From UBA3305 sp002373555 (GTDB lineage Bacteria; Bacillota; Clostridia; Lachnospirales; Lachnospiraceae), in assembly GCA_946612455.1 (NCBI GenBank), contig CAMOER010000062.1, forward strand, positions 1 through 7,659: 7,659 bases of DNA, written 5' to 3'. Each line of letters starts with the position of its first letter. The first letter of the stretch is position 1. A program made the translations under genes and the position numbers. Positions 1 through 5,424 of the stretch are shown here, piece after piece. The notes beneath the pieces are model-generated. The model was not told the DNA's origin and ran no database searches. It saw only the letters and a program-made list of their open reading frames with translations.

Positions 1-33
1 TATCATAAAACCTATCTTAATGAAATCTACCTA

Positions 34-55
34 CCATTGGTGCCTGTCCCCATGG
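34..55. repeat. REP-like motif in a short imperfect hairpin downstream of glnS
   Basis: GGTGCCTGTCCCC (39-51) lies 27 nt past the glnS stop codon. The flanking CCAT (34-37) and ATGG (52-55) pair, with one mismatch and then GG/CC, around an 8-nt loop. From memory, GGGGACAGGCACC-type words recur as REP-like elements in Gram-positive genomes, sometimes linked to Y1 (IS200/IS605-like) transposases. No transposase is present and only one copy is seen. No T-run follows on the minus strand, so it does not look like an intrinsic terminator for glnS. The rest of 1-77 shows nothing recognisable. Confidence 0.25.
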
Positions 56-77
56 CTCACAGCCTGTTTTCTTACAT

Positions 78-1754
78 TTATTTGGGCAGCTTGAAGGAGC
101 TCTTCAGGCTCACGATCCGGTTGAACACCGGCTGGCCGGGTTTCGAATCATGGCTGTCGCAGCAGAAATAGCCGTTTCTGACGAACTGGAATCTGTCAAA
201 AGGCTTTGCCTCCGCCAGCGCCGGCTCCACATAGCATTCGGTCTTCTCGATCAGGGAATTCGGATTCAGGTTCAGGCTGCCGTCCTCGGCGAACATGCCC
301 GCTTCTTCATCCACGATATTCTCATACAGACGGACAGTCACCTTCTTCGCGGTCTCCGCAGCCACCCAGTGGATGGTGCCCTTCACCTTTCTGCCGGTGA
401 ATCCGCTGCCGCTCTTTGTCTCGGGATCATAGGTCGCATGGATCACGGTCACATTGCCGTTCTCATCCTTCTCATAATCCGTGCAGCGCACGAAGTATGC
501 ATTCATCAGGCGGACTTCATTGCCGGGGAACAGACGGAAGTATTTCTTCGGCGGCTCCTCCATGAAATCCTCGCGCTCGATATACAGCTCTCTGCCGAAC
601 GGGATCTTGCGGCTGCCGAGTTCCTCGTTCTCCATGTTGTTCGGCGCATCGAGATATTCGATCTGTCCTTCCGGATAGTTGTCGATCACCAGCTTCACCG
701 GATCCAGGATCGCCATCTGACGCGGCACCTTCAGCTTCAGATCCTCACGGATGCAGTACTCAAGCATCGGCATTTCCGCGGTGCTCTGCGCTTTGCTGAT
801 GCCGGCGAGCTCCACGAACATCTTGATCGCTTCGGGCGTATAGCCTCTGCGGCGCAGTCCGCTGATGCTGACAAGGCGGGGATCATCCCAGCCGTCCACC
901 GTGCCGTTCTCGACCAGCTTCTTGATGTAGCGCTTGCCGGTGACAACGTTTTTCAGATAAAGCTTTGCGAACTCGATCTGTCTGGGCGGCTCTTCGAATT
1001 CGCACTCGCGTACGACCCAGTCGTACAGCGGTCTGTGGTCCTCGAACTCCAGCGTGCAGATGGAGTGCGTAACATGCTCGATCGCATCCTCGATCGGATG
1101 GGCGAAATCGTACATCGGATAGATGCACCACTGATCGCCTGTGTTGTGGTGCGTCATGTGGGCGACGCGGTAAATGATCGGGTCGCGCATATTGATGTTC
1201 GCGGCGGCCATATCGATCTTTGCGCGCAGCACCTTCTCGCCGTCCGCATACTTTCCTTCCTTCATCTCTTCAAAGAGCTGCAGGTTCTCTTCCACGGAAC
1301 GGTTCCGGTAGGGGCTTTCCTTTCCGGGCTCGGTCAGGGTACCGCGGTACTCCTTGATCTGCTCCGCAGAAAGATCACAGACATACGCCTTGCCTTTTTT
1401 AATCAGGAAAACGGCGCACTCATACATTTTCTGGAAGTAATCGGAAGCGAAATACAGCCTGTCCTCCCAGTCCGCGCCGAGCCAGGCAACATCTTCCTTG
1501 ATGGACTCGACGAATTCGATCTTTTCCTTGGTCGGATTCGTGTCATCGAAGCGCAGGTTGAACTTGCCGCCGTACTGCTTTGCCAGGCCGTAGTTCAGAA
1601 GGATGGACTTGGCGTGGCCGATGTGCAGATAGCCGTTCGGCTCCGGCGGGAATCTGGTCATGACGTGGGTGTAGACGCCCTCGGCCAGATCCTTGTCGAT
1701 GGCCTGCTCAATAAAATTGCGGGATACCGGTGTGGTCTTTTCTGTTGTTTCCAT
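78..1754 (-). CDS. glnS: Glutaminyl-tRNA synthetase (GlnRS)
   Basis: This cytosolic class Ic aminoacyl-tRNA synthetase ATP-dependently charges tRNA-Gln with glutamine. The 558-residue length fits the family (E. coli enzyme about 554). The Rossmann fold opens with PEPNGYLHIGHAKS (residues 37-50), which contains the HIGH motif at 44-47. The middle carries WDDPRLVSISGLRRRGYTP (289-307), typical of GlnRS. The position equivalent to E. coli VMSKR (the KMSKS loop) reads VTGKR (271-275), keeping Lys-Arg but not Met-Ser. The C-terminal anticodon-binding beta-barrels appear complete, with SGSGFTGRKVKGTIHWVAA and a VSLKSSFKLPK end. A TTG at 1775 and an ATG at 1766 lie in frame upstream, but only the ATG at 1754 has a well-placed GGAG, so I start there. 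It is monocistronic in this window. The promoter candidate is at 2160-2188, which would give a leader of about 400 nt. Many Gram-positives lack GlnRS and use GluRS plus GatCAB amidation, so horizontal origin is plausible. Identification is very secure. Confidence 0.97.
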   Translation of the reverse strand: METTEKTTPVSRNFIEQAIDKDLAEGVYTHVMTRFPPEPNGYLHIGHAKSILLNYGLAKQYGGKFNLRFDDTNPTKEKIEFVESIKEDVAWLGADWEDRLYFASDYFQKMYECAVFLIKKGKAYVCDLSAEQIKEYRGTLTEPGKESPYRNRSVEENLQLFEEMKEGKYADGEKVLRAKIDMAAANINMRDPIIYRVAHMTHHNTGDQWCIYPMYDFAHPIEDAIEHVTHSICTLEFEDHRPLYDWVVRECEFEEPPRQIEFAKLYLKNVVTGKRYIKKLVENGTVDGWDDPRLVSISGLRRRGYTPEAIKMFVELAGISKAQSTAEMPMLEYCIREDLKLKVPRQMAILDPVKLVIDNYPEGQIEYLDAPNNMENEELGSRKIPFGRELYIEREDFMEEPPKKYFRLFPGNEVRLMNAYFVRCTDYEKDENGNVTVIHATYDPETKSGSGFTGRKVKGTIHWVAAETAKKVTVRLYENIVDEEAGMFAEDGSLNLNPNSLIEKTECYVEPALAEAKPFDRFQFVRNGYFCCDSHDSKPGQPVFNRIVSLKSSFKLPK

Positions 1755-1760
1755 ATTTTT

Positions 1761-1764
1761 CTCC
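1761..1764 (-). promoter_or_regulatory. Ribosome binding site that fixes the glnS start
   Basis: GGAG sits 6 nt upstream of the ATG at 1754 (GGAGAAAAATATG on the minus strand). The in-frame ATG at 1766 and TTG at 1775 have no purine-rich sequence at the right distance. The site therefore favours the shorter protein beginning METTEK. Confidence 0.7.
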
Positions 1765-1864
1765 ATAACTGCCAACTATATTGATTGTATGGATCGTTCT
1801 ATCCATAACTACCTTATAAGAATGCCGCGGCGGATGCCGTTGGGAAGGAATGTGGCTCAAAATT

Positions 1865-2119
1865 GTATCCTGAAATTGAATTCTATTAATTCGGGATACC
1901 ATTTTCAGCCTTTCAAGTGGCTTTTCAGCATCTATATGTATCCCGAATTCTAGTTCCTTCAAATCAGGATCCTATTTTCCGCCTCTCAAGCCGTTTTTCA
2001 GCCTCTACATGTATCCAGAATTCTAGTTCCTTCAAAATCGGGATACCTTTTTCCGCCTCTCAAGCCGTTTTTCAGCCTCTACGTGTATCCTGATTTCAAA
2101 TTCTTTGCAATCAGGATAC
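1865..2119. repeat. Tandem array of 73-74 bp units, each a palindrome-like block plus 38-bp linker
   Basis: Four blocks beginning GTATCC and ending GGATAC or GGATCC lie at 1865-1899, 1938-1972, 2011-2046 and 2085-2119. They are separated by three linkers of exactly 38 bp (1900-1937, 1973-2010, 2047-2084). Linkers 2 and 3 match at 35 of 38 positions, and linker 1 matches linker 2 at 30 of 38. Each linker holds two short direct copies of TTTTTC(C/A)GCCTCT-like sequence. The last block is a perfect 11-bp inverted repeat (2085-2095 with 2109-2119) around a 13-nt loop; the first is a 10-bp stem with one G-T position. The 73-bp period is not a multiple of three and the reading frames are broken, so it is not a repeat-protein gene. 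The function is unknown. Confidence 0.85.
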
Positions 2120-2159
2120 ATTTCCGCTGAACAGAAGGTGCAGCGAGCGTTAATCATAC

Positions 2160-2188
2160 AGTATCATCAAAACATGCACATCTGTCAA
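2160..2188 (-). promoter_or_regulatory. Sigma-A type promoter facing glnS
   Basis: On the minus strand a perfect TTGACA (-35, 2183-2188) is followed after exactly 17 nt by GATACT (-10, 2160-2165), which matches TATAAT at four of six positions. Transcription would begin near 2153 and run through the tandem array into glnS. It lies in the non-coding gap downstream of the hpt gene, where glnS would need its own promoter. The -10 is imperfect and no start site has been measured. Confidence 0.55.
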
Positions 2189-2220
2189 GCCTGTTTTACA
2201 AAAACCGCCTGTTTCAGACC

Positions 2221-2249
2221 GTAGATCCTTCGCAGGCTCAGGATGACAG
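2221..2249. repeat. GATCCTTCG...CTCAGGATGAC intergenic repeat word
   Basis: The sequence reads GATCCTTCG (2224-2232), a short core, and CTCAGGATGACA (2237-2248). ATCCT (2225-2229) and AGGAT (2240-2244) can pair around a 10-nt loop. From memory, close variants (AGATCCTTCGC..GCTCAGGATGACA) are scattered through intergenic regions of many bacterial genomes, which suggests a dispersed element rather than a local regulatory site. Only one copy is in this window, so the dispersed nature cannot be shown here. Confidence 0.35.
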
Positions 2250-2260
2250 CGCTTTAGTGC

Positions 2261-2281
2261 GCTGCAGAAATGTTCTGCAGC
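2261..2281 (-). terminator. Hairpin immediately after the hpt stop codon, without a U-tract
   Basis: GCTGCAGAA (2261-2269) and TTCTGCAGC (2273-2281) form a perfect 9-bp stem with a 3-nt loop, one nucleotide past the hpt stop codon. Its position at the end of the operon suggests a transcript 3' end or an RNA-stabilising structure. No run of T follows on the minus strand, so classical rho-independent termination is not supported. A competing weaker stem AGCGC/GCGCT (2248-2263) overlaps it. Confidence 0.35.
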
Positions 2282-2282
2282 A

Positions 2283-2618
2283 TCACAGTGCCTTCAGCTT
2301 CGCAAGTTCCTCATCCATCTGATCGAGCCACCCGCTGTAATCACGCTGCTCTCTTGCCCGCAGCACCTCTGTCATCTCCGCGATCGGCGTAAGCAGATTC
2401 GTCAGCGCGACATTCGCCAGCATGCCCTTCAGCGCATGGGCATATTCAAACCCCGCGGTGAGATCGCCGGCTTCGACAGCCGTCCGCAGTTTTCCGTACT
2501 TCTCGTCCGCCAGCGCCATCCCGACCAGACGCAGATAAAACGCCTCGTTATTCAGGCATCTGCCGAGTCCTTCCTCCGTATTCGCGCCGAGTGCCTTCAA
2601 TGCATCTACCGTAACCAT
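2283..2618 (-). CDS. Stand-alone Hpt (histidine phosphotransfer) domain protein
   Basis: This 111-residue cytoplasmic protein consists of essentially one Hpt four-helix domain, which relays phosphoryl groups between response-regulator receiver domains and histidine kinases. The phosphorylated histidine is His61 in AHALKG (60-65), the family signature. The N-terminal part (GRCLNNEAFYLRLVGMALAD, 19-38) fits the usual opening helices, and no kinase, receiver or output domain is attached. It begins 12 nt after the pilT stop codon. Its AGGAGG (2626-2631) overlaps that TGA by one base, with 7 nt to the ATG, so translational coupling to pilT is likely. Being last in a pilus-like operon suggests it carries signals to or from the machine, much as Hpt modules in PilL/ChpA act in twitching bacteria. 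That functional link is inference; the domain call is firm. Confidence 0.88.
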   Translation of the reverse strand: MVTVDALKALGANTEEGLGRCLNNEAFYLRLVGMALADEKYGKLRTAVEAGDLTAGFEYAHALKGMLANVALTNLLTPIAEMTEVLRAREQRDYSGWLDQMDEELAKLKAL

Positions 2619-2630
2619 TGCAAAACCTCC

Positions 2631-3683
2631 TCAAATCCGCCTGCTCATGAATTCATAATTGGAGCACGCCGCAAGCGCCGTCTCCCTGGTGATCCGTTTC
2701 TTCTGATAAAGCCCCAGCAGACTCTGGTCCATCGTCGTCATGCCGTCCGCCGCATTCGCCTGCATCGCCGAATCCAGCTGATGCAGCTTTCCCTCGCGGA
2801 TCATGTTCTGGACGGCCGGATTGGTCTTCAGCACTTCGAATACCGGCATCAGATGCCCTTCCGTGTCGGTCACGAGCTGCTGGCACACCACGCCGCGGAT
2901 CAGCTGCGCCAGCTGTCCGCGCACCTGCACCTGCTGGTTCGCCGGAAATACGTCCACGATTCTGTTGATCGTGTTCGCTGCGCTGCTCGTATGCAGCGTA
3001 CTGAAAAGCAGCACGCCCGTTTCCGCAGCGGTGATCGCCGCGGAGATCGTTTCGTAATCTCTCATCTCTCCCAGCAGGATCACGTCCGGGCTCTCACGCA
3101 GCGCCGAACGCAACGATTCCAGATAACCGGGCGTATCGATGAACACCTCCCGCTGGCTCACGATGCTCTTATTATGGGAATGAATGTACTCGATCGGGTC
3201 TTCCATCGTGATCACATGGCATTCCCGGCTCTTGTTGATCCGGTCGATCATGCAGGCGAGCGTAGTGGATTTTCCCGAACCCGCCGCACCGGCCACGAGC
3301 ACCAGCCCGGTCTTGTTGTCCGCCAGCGAGAGCACATTTTCGGGGATCCCAAGCGTCGCCGGATCCGGAATGCCGAACCGGATCACACGGATCACGGCCG
3401 CCACCGAGCCGCGCTGCCGGAACACATTCACACGGAAACGTCCCAGTTCATAAATGGAAAATGAAAAGTCATCGTCCGTATTATTCTCATAATTGGTCTT
3501 CGCGCGGTGTCCGCTTTCATAGATCTCATCGATCAGCGGCAGGATGTCCGCCGGCTTCAGAAAGCCGTTCCCGTCGCGCAGCTGCACGCCCTTGATCTTG
3601 TACGTCACGGGAAGTCCCGCGATCAGGAAGATATCGGACGCACCGTTTTCGACCGCTGTCTTCAGTATCTCATGTAATGTCAT
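2631..3683 (-). CDS. pilT: PilT-family retraction-type ATPase
   Basis: This 350-residue protein belongs to the PilT group of the T2SS/T4P secretion ATPases, cytoplasmic hexamers that in type IV pili drive pilus disassembly and retraction. In order it has an N-terminal PAS-like domain (about 1-100), Walker A GAAGSGKS (132-139), an Asp box ITMEDPIEYIH (158-168), Walker B VILLGEMRD with Glu206 (201-209), and a His box STLHTSSAANTINR (228-241). The PilT hallmark AIRNLIRE appears as AVQNMIRE (290-297), which favours PilT over the extension motor PilB, as does the compact length. A GAGGG precedes the ATG by 7 nt. A 73-nt gap containing a strong GC hairpin separates it from the upstream small membrane-protein gene, and hpt follows after 12 nt. 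No PilB is in the window, so whether this is a retraction motor or the only motor is open. Confidence 0.93.
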   Translation of the reverse strand: MTLHEILKTAVENGASDIFLIAGLPVTYKIKGVQLRDGNGFLKPADILPLIDEIYESGHRAKTNYENNTDDDFSFSIYELGRFRVNVFRQRGSVAAVIRVIRFGIPDPATLGIPENVLSLADNKTGLVLVAGAAGSGKSTTLACMIDRINKSRECHVITMEDPIEYIHSHNKSIVSQREVFIDTPGYLESLRSALRESPDVILLGEMRDYETISAAITAAETGVLLFSTLHTSSAANTINRIVDVFPANQQVQVRGQLAQLIRGVVCQQLVTDTEGHLMPVFEVLKTNPAVQNMIREGKLHQLDSAMQANAADGMTTMDQSLLGLYQKKRITRETALAACSNYEFMSRRI

Positions 3684-3698
3684 TTTCTTTCCCTCACA

Positions 3699-3722
3699 GG
3701 ACGGCCGCAGTGCCGCCCGTCC
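3699..3722. repeat. GC-rich hairpin in the gap upstream of pilT
   Basis: GGACGG (3699-3704) pairs perfectly with CCGTCC (3717-3722), and after one C-C mismatch two more pairs form. It lies between the 130-residue membrane protein gene and the pilT ribosome binding site. No T-run follows on the minus strand, so it may act in RNA processing, stability or partial attenuation rather than termination. It shares GGACGGCCGC with the hairpin upstream of pilC (6509-6536). Confidence 0.5.
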
Positions 3723-3756
3723 AAAAGCATCCTTCTCAATCGTCCGCCGCCGGCCG

Positions 3757-4149
3757 TCACATGCCCGGCCACAGATCCTCCATCGGATCGTCCTCTTCCC
3801 AGAGCTTCCGCAGCTTCCACACGGTCACATCATAACCCGCGCCGTTATCCGTAAGCTCGATCTCCAGGGAATAGCCGTCCTTTTCCAATGTATAGGCAAG
3901 CCCGTTTTCTGTCTGCGTACTGCCTTCCGGCATTGCTGCCGCACCGGCCCGGAACTCTTCGGCCGCCTTCACGAAGCGGTTCCCATCCGCCTCCAGTTCA
4001 TACCGCAGCTGTGTTACGGAAGCATACCGTTCCGCCAGTTTCGCATCCGCCCGCGATGTCGCCACCGTCAGCATGGCAAGCGACGCGAGCACAGCCGCAA
4101 TGATCGTCAGGAATACCGCGATCGGTCCGAGTCTGATCTTTCCGCCCAT
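3757..4149 (-). CDS. Small single-span membrane protein of the pilus-like operon
   Basis: I do not recognise a named family. The 130-residue protein has one hydrophobic segment near the N-terminus (about 9-31, GPIAVFLTIIAAVLASLAML), then a charged helical stretch (33-70), then a compact region likely rich in beta strands (84-112), and an acidic, Trp-containing tail ending LWPGM. This pilin-like topology would place most of the protein outside the membrane, but no prepilin cleavage motif (GFTLxE) is seen. The frame is open further upstream to 4272, inside the previous gene. I start at 4149 because GAGGTG (4156-4161) lies 6 nt before that ATG and includes the TGA of the previous gene, leaving only 5 nt between the genes. 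This arrangement implies coupled translation. A minor pseudopilin or assembly-accessory role is inference from topology and context. Confidence 0.8.
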   Translation of the reverse strand: MGGKIRLGPIAVFLTIIAAVLASLAMLTVATSRADAKLAERYASVTQLRYELEADGNRFVKAAEEFRAGAAAMPEGSTQTENGLAYTLEKDGYSLEIELTDNGAGYDVTVWKLRKLWEEDDPMEDLWPGM

Positions 4150-4154
4150 ACCGC

Positions 4155-4595
4155 TCACCTCTTCCTGTACGAACCTGCATGCAGGGTGTATAGAGGCTCC
4201 GCCTCTCCGCCATAATATACCATGATATCGCTCTCGCTGAAAGTACCGGCTTCCGAAGCATCCTCGCTCCACGCGATCTGCACGGTGTACCGGTCCGCCT
4301 TTCCGCTCTTATCTGTAAAATCCATCTCCAGGGTACCGGCCGCCGGATCCGCGCTTACCGTCTGCTCCATTTTTTCGAACAGGGAAAATGCTTCCTCCCT
4401 GTCCGCGGCCGCCATCCCGACCTCCGCGACATCCGAAGCCAGGCCGACCGCCTCCGTCAGATGCTTCGCATACAGGCTCTGCGCCCTGGCGGACATGAAG
4501 GTGCCCGTGATCACGACCGTCAGCATCACCATCAGCACGAACAGCCCGAGCAGTTCCACTATGAATACCGGATTTCTTGTCGTTTTACTGTTCAT
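4155..4595 (-). CDS. Pilin-like small membrane protein with degenerate prepilin N-terminus
   Basis: This is a 146-residue protein of unknown family. After a short basic leader, residues 9-33 form a hydrophobic helix beginning PVFIVELLGLF. The Glu14 within it lies five residues into the helix if Val10 is counted as +1, as the conserved Glu5 does in type IV pilins. However, the residue before would be Pro9 instead of the Gly that prepilin peptidase normally requires. The extended helix continues (34-62) and is followed by a globular region with probable beta strands (84-144). It overlaps the upstream gene by 4 nt (ATGA), with AGGCGG nearby as ribosome binding site, and nearly abuts the downstream gene. 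A minor pilin or pseudopilin role is likely from topology and neighbours, but processing is doubtful. Confidence 0.82.
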   Translation of the reverse strand: MNSKTTRNPVFIVELLGLFVLMVMLTVVITGTFMSARAQSLYAKHLTEAVGLASDVAEVGMAAADREEAFSLFEKMEQTVSADPAAGTLEMDFTDKSGKADRYTVQIAWSEDASEAGTFSESDIMVYYGGEAEPLYTLHAGSYRKR

Positions 4596-5044
4596 ATCGC
4601 CGCCTTTATATGCACATAGGATGTGCCGAGATCCGTGCGGATCATCAGCAGATCCTCCTTCACCAGTTCCATTGTAAACGATTCCGCCGTACCGATCACA
4701 AGCGCATCATCCGCCGCCGGACTGCTGCCTGCTTTCGCATAGGTCTCCATCACCTGTCCGGAGAGGAAAAAGATCTGCTGCTCATAGCCGGTCGAGCCGT
4801 CATCGATCACCAGCACCTGGATGCCATTCCTGTCCTCCAGGCTGATCCGGCTGCCTTCGGAAGCCTTGACCGCCGTGGTCACATAAGAAAGCACCGCTCT
4901 CGTATTGTTGTTGCCGTCCTGGATATCCACCGAGCGCTGATAGGTGAGCGCAGAAAATACCACCAGTGTCAGGATCACCAGAAAAAGCACGGTGATCAGC
5001 ACCACGGATATCAGATCTGAAAATAGTTTTCTGCTCTTTGCCAT
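4592..5044 (-). CDS. DUF4860-like single-span membrane protein
   Basis: This 150-residue protein has one N-terminal membrane helix (about 10-33) after a short basic leader MAKSRK. A segment NNNTRAVLSYVTTAVKA (45-61) follows, resembling what I remember of DUF4860 proteins, which occur with pilus-like genes in Lachnospiraceae; this should be confirmed by profile search. The remainder looks like alternating beta strands (75-148), giving a pilin-like lollipop topology outside the membrane. No cleavable prepilin motif is seen. GGGGGAAG lies just before the ATG. A GC-rich 43-nt gap precedes the gene, and its TGA overlaps the next ATG in an ATGA junction. A structural or minor-subunit role in the envelope machine is inferred. 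Confidence 0.82.
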   Translation of the reverse strand: MAKSRKLFSDLISVVLITVLFLVILTLVVFSALTYQRSVDIQDGNNNTRAVLSYVTTAVKASEGSRISLEDRNGIQVLVIDDGSTGYEQQIFFLSGQVMETYAKAGSSPAADDALVIGTAESFTMELVKEDLLMIRTDLGTSYVHIKAAI

Positions 5045-5087
5045 ATCTTCCCCCGGCCATCCGGCCCGTCTGTGCCGCTGCGGCGCA

Positions 5088-5408
5088 TTATTTGTCTTCT
5101 TCCCGCCAGATCACCTGCACCTCCGGCGGCAGATTCTCCGCGTAAGGTGTATAGATGATCAGATATTCCTCCGTATTTACCGTCAGCCCGTAATTCTCCT
5201 GCAGATATTCCAAGCCTTCCGGATAAGCTCCCTCTATCACATAGCACTGCAGCGCCATTTTCTGCACCGTTTCGGTGATCGAGCGGATACTGTCCTCGCG
5301 CTCGTCTGCGCGGGCCCTCCCCGAAAACGGTACCGCCCAGATCACGATCGCTGCCGCGATCAAGGCCAATACTCCTGCAGTCCATGCGGCTCTCTTTTTC
5401 TTTTTCAT
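5088..5408 (-). CDS. Small pseudopilin-like membrane protein
   Basis: This 106-residue protein opens with a very basic leader (MKKKKR) and one hydrophobic span (about 8-28). A helix (37-60) follows, then AYPEGLEYLQENYG (61-74), reminiscent of the YP-x-GL-x-L stretch seen after the long helix in GspG-type major pseudopilins. The end, roughly 82-101, may form beta strands. There is no Gly-Phe-x-x-x-Glu prepilin motif and the protein is short for a pilin. GGGAGGTG lies about 5 nt before the ATG, and the pilC stop codon is 16 nt upstream, so it is co-transcribed with pilC. The pseudopilin resemblance is by eye only; no family assignment is claimed. Confidence 0.8.
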   Translation of the reverse strand: MKKKKRAAWTAGVLALIAAAIVIWAVPFSGRARADEREDSIRSITETVQKMALQCYVIEGAYPEGLEYLQENYGLTVNTEEYLIIYTPYAENLPPEVQVIWREEDK

Positions 5409-5424
5409 TGCCGCACCTCCCGGA

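Larger units (their letters stand above)
1755..2153 (-). other. Putative long 5' leader of glnS
   Basis: This stretch lies between the predicted transcription start (about 2153, from the promoter at 2160-2188) and the glnS start codon. It contains the 73-74 bp tandem array (1865-2119). It also contains a 7-bp hairpin TATGGAT/ATCCATA (1788-1807, 6-nt loop) just before the gene. A 9-nt direct repeat, TCCATAACT on the plus strand, occurs at 1762-1770 and 1802-1810, exactly 40 bp apart. I searched it for a T-box (UGGNACCGCG, AG-bulge and specifier loop), expected for a synthetase leader in this phylum, and found none. No convincing protein-coding gene is present, apart from a possible 32-codon upstream ORF (1708-1806). 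The leader depends on the promoter being used; a weaker -10-like TATAGT about 25 nt before the gene could instead give a short leader. Confidence 0.45.

Noticed and set aside
1755..1775. glnS starting at the TTG at 1775 or ATG at 1766
   Set aside because: Neither has a ribosome binding site at a workable distance; the ATG at 1754 has GGAG 6 nt upstream.
150..1784. 544-codon plus-strand ORF opposite glnS
   Set aside because: It is the antisense shadow of glnS: no recognisable domain, odd His/Leu/Arg-rich composition, and the opposing frame encodes a fully recognisable GlnRS.
1865..2119. CRISPR array (35-36 bp palindromic repeats with 38-bp spacers)
   Set aside because: The would-be spacers are near copies of one another (35/38 and 30/38), the repeats are more divergent than CRISPR repeats, and no cas genes are present.
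1755..2153. T-box riboswitch before glnS
   Set aside because: No UGGNACCGCG-type T-box sequence, no terminator/antiterminator pair with a U-tract and no convincing specifier stem could be found on the minus strand.
2199..2238. Rho-independent terminator ending in GGTTTTTG on the minus strand after hpt
   Set aside because: The only stem is 5 bp (GCCTG/CAGGC) with a loop of about 21 nt, too weak and too open to call.
2436..3464. 342-codon plus-strand ORF opposite pilT
   Set aside because: His/Arg-rich shadow frame with no domain, fully overlapping well-supported genes.
4150..4272. Longer N-terminus (41 extra residues) for the 130-residue membrane protein
   Set aside because: The extension lies inside the previous gene, is not membrane-like and lacks a ribosome binding site; the ATG at 4149 has GAGGTG at 6 nt.
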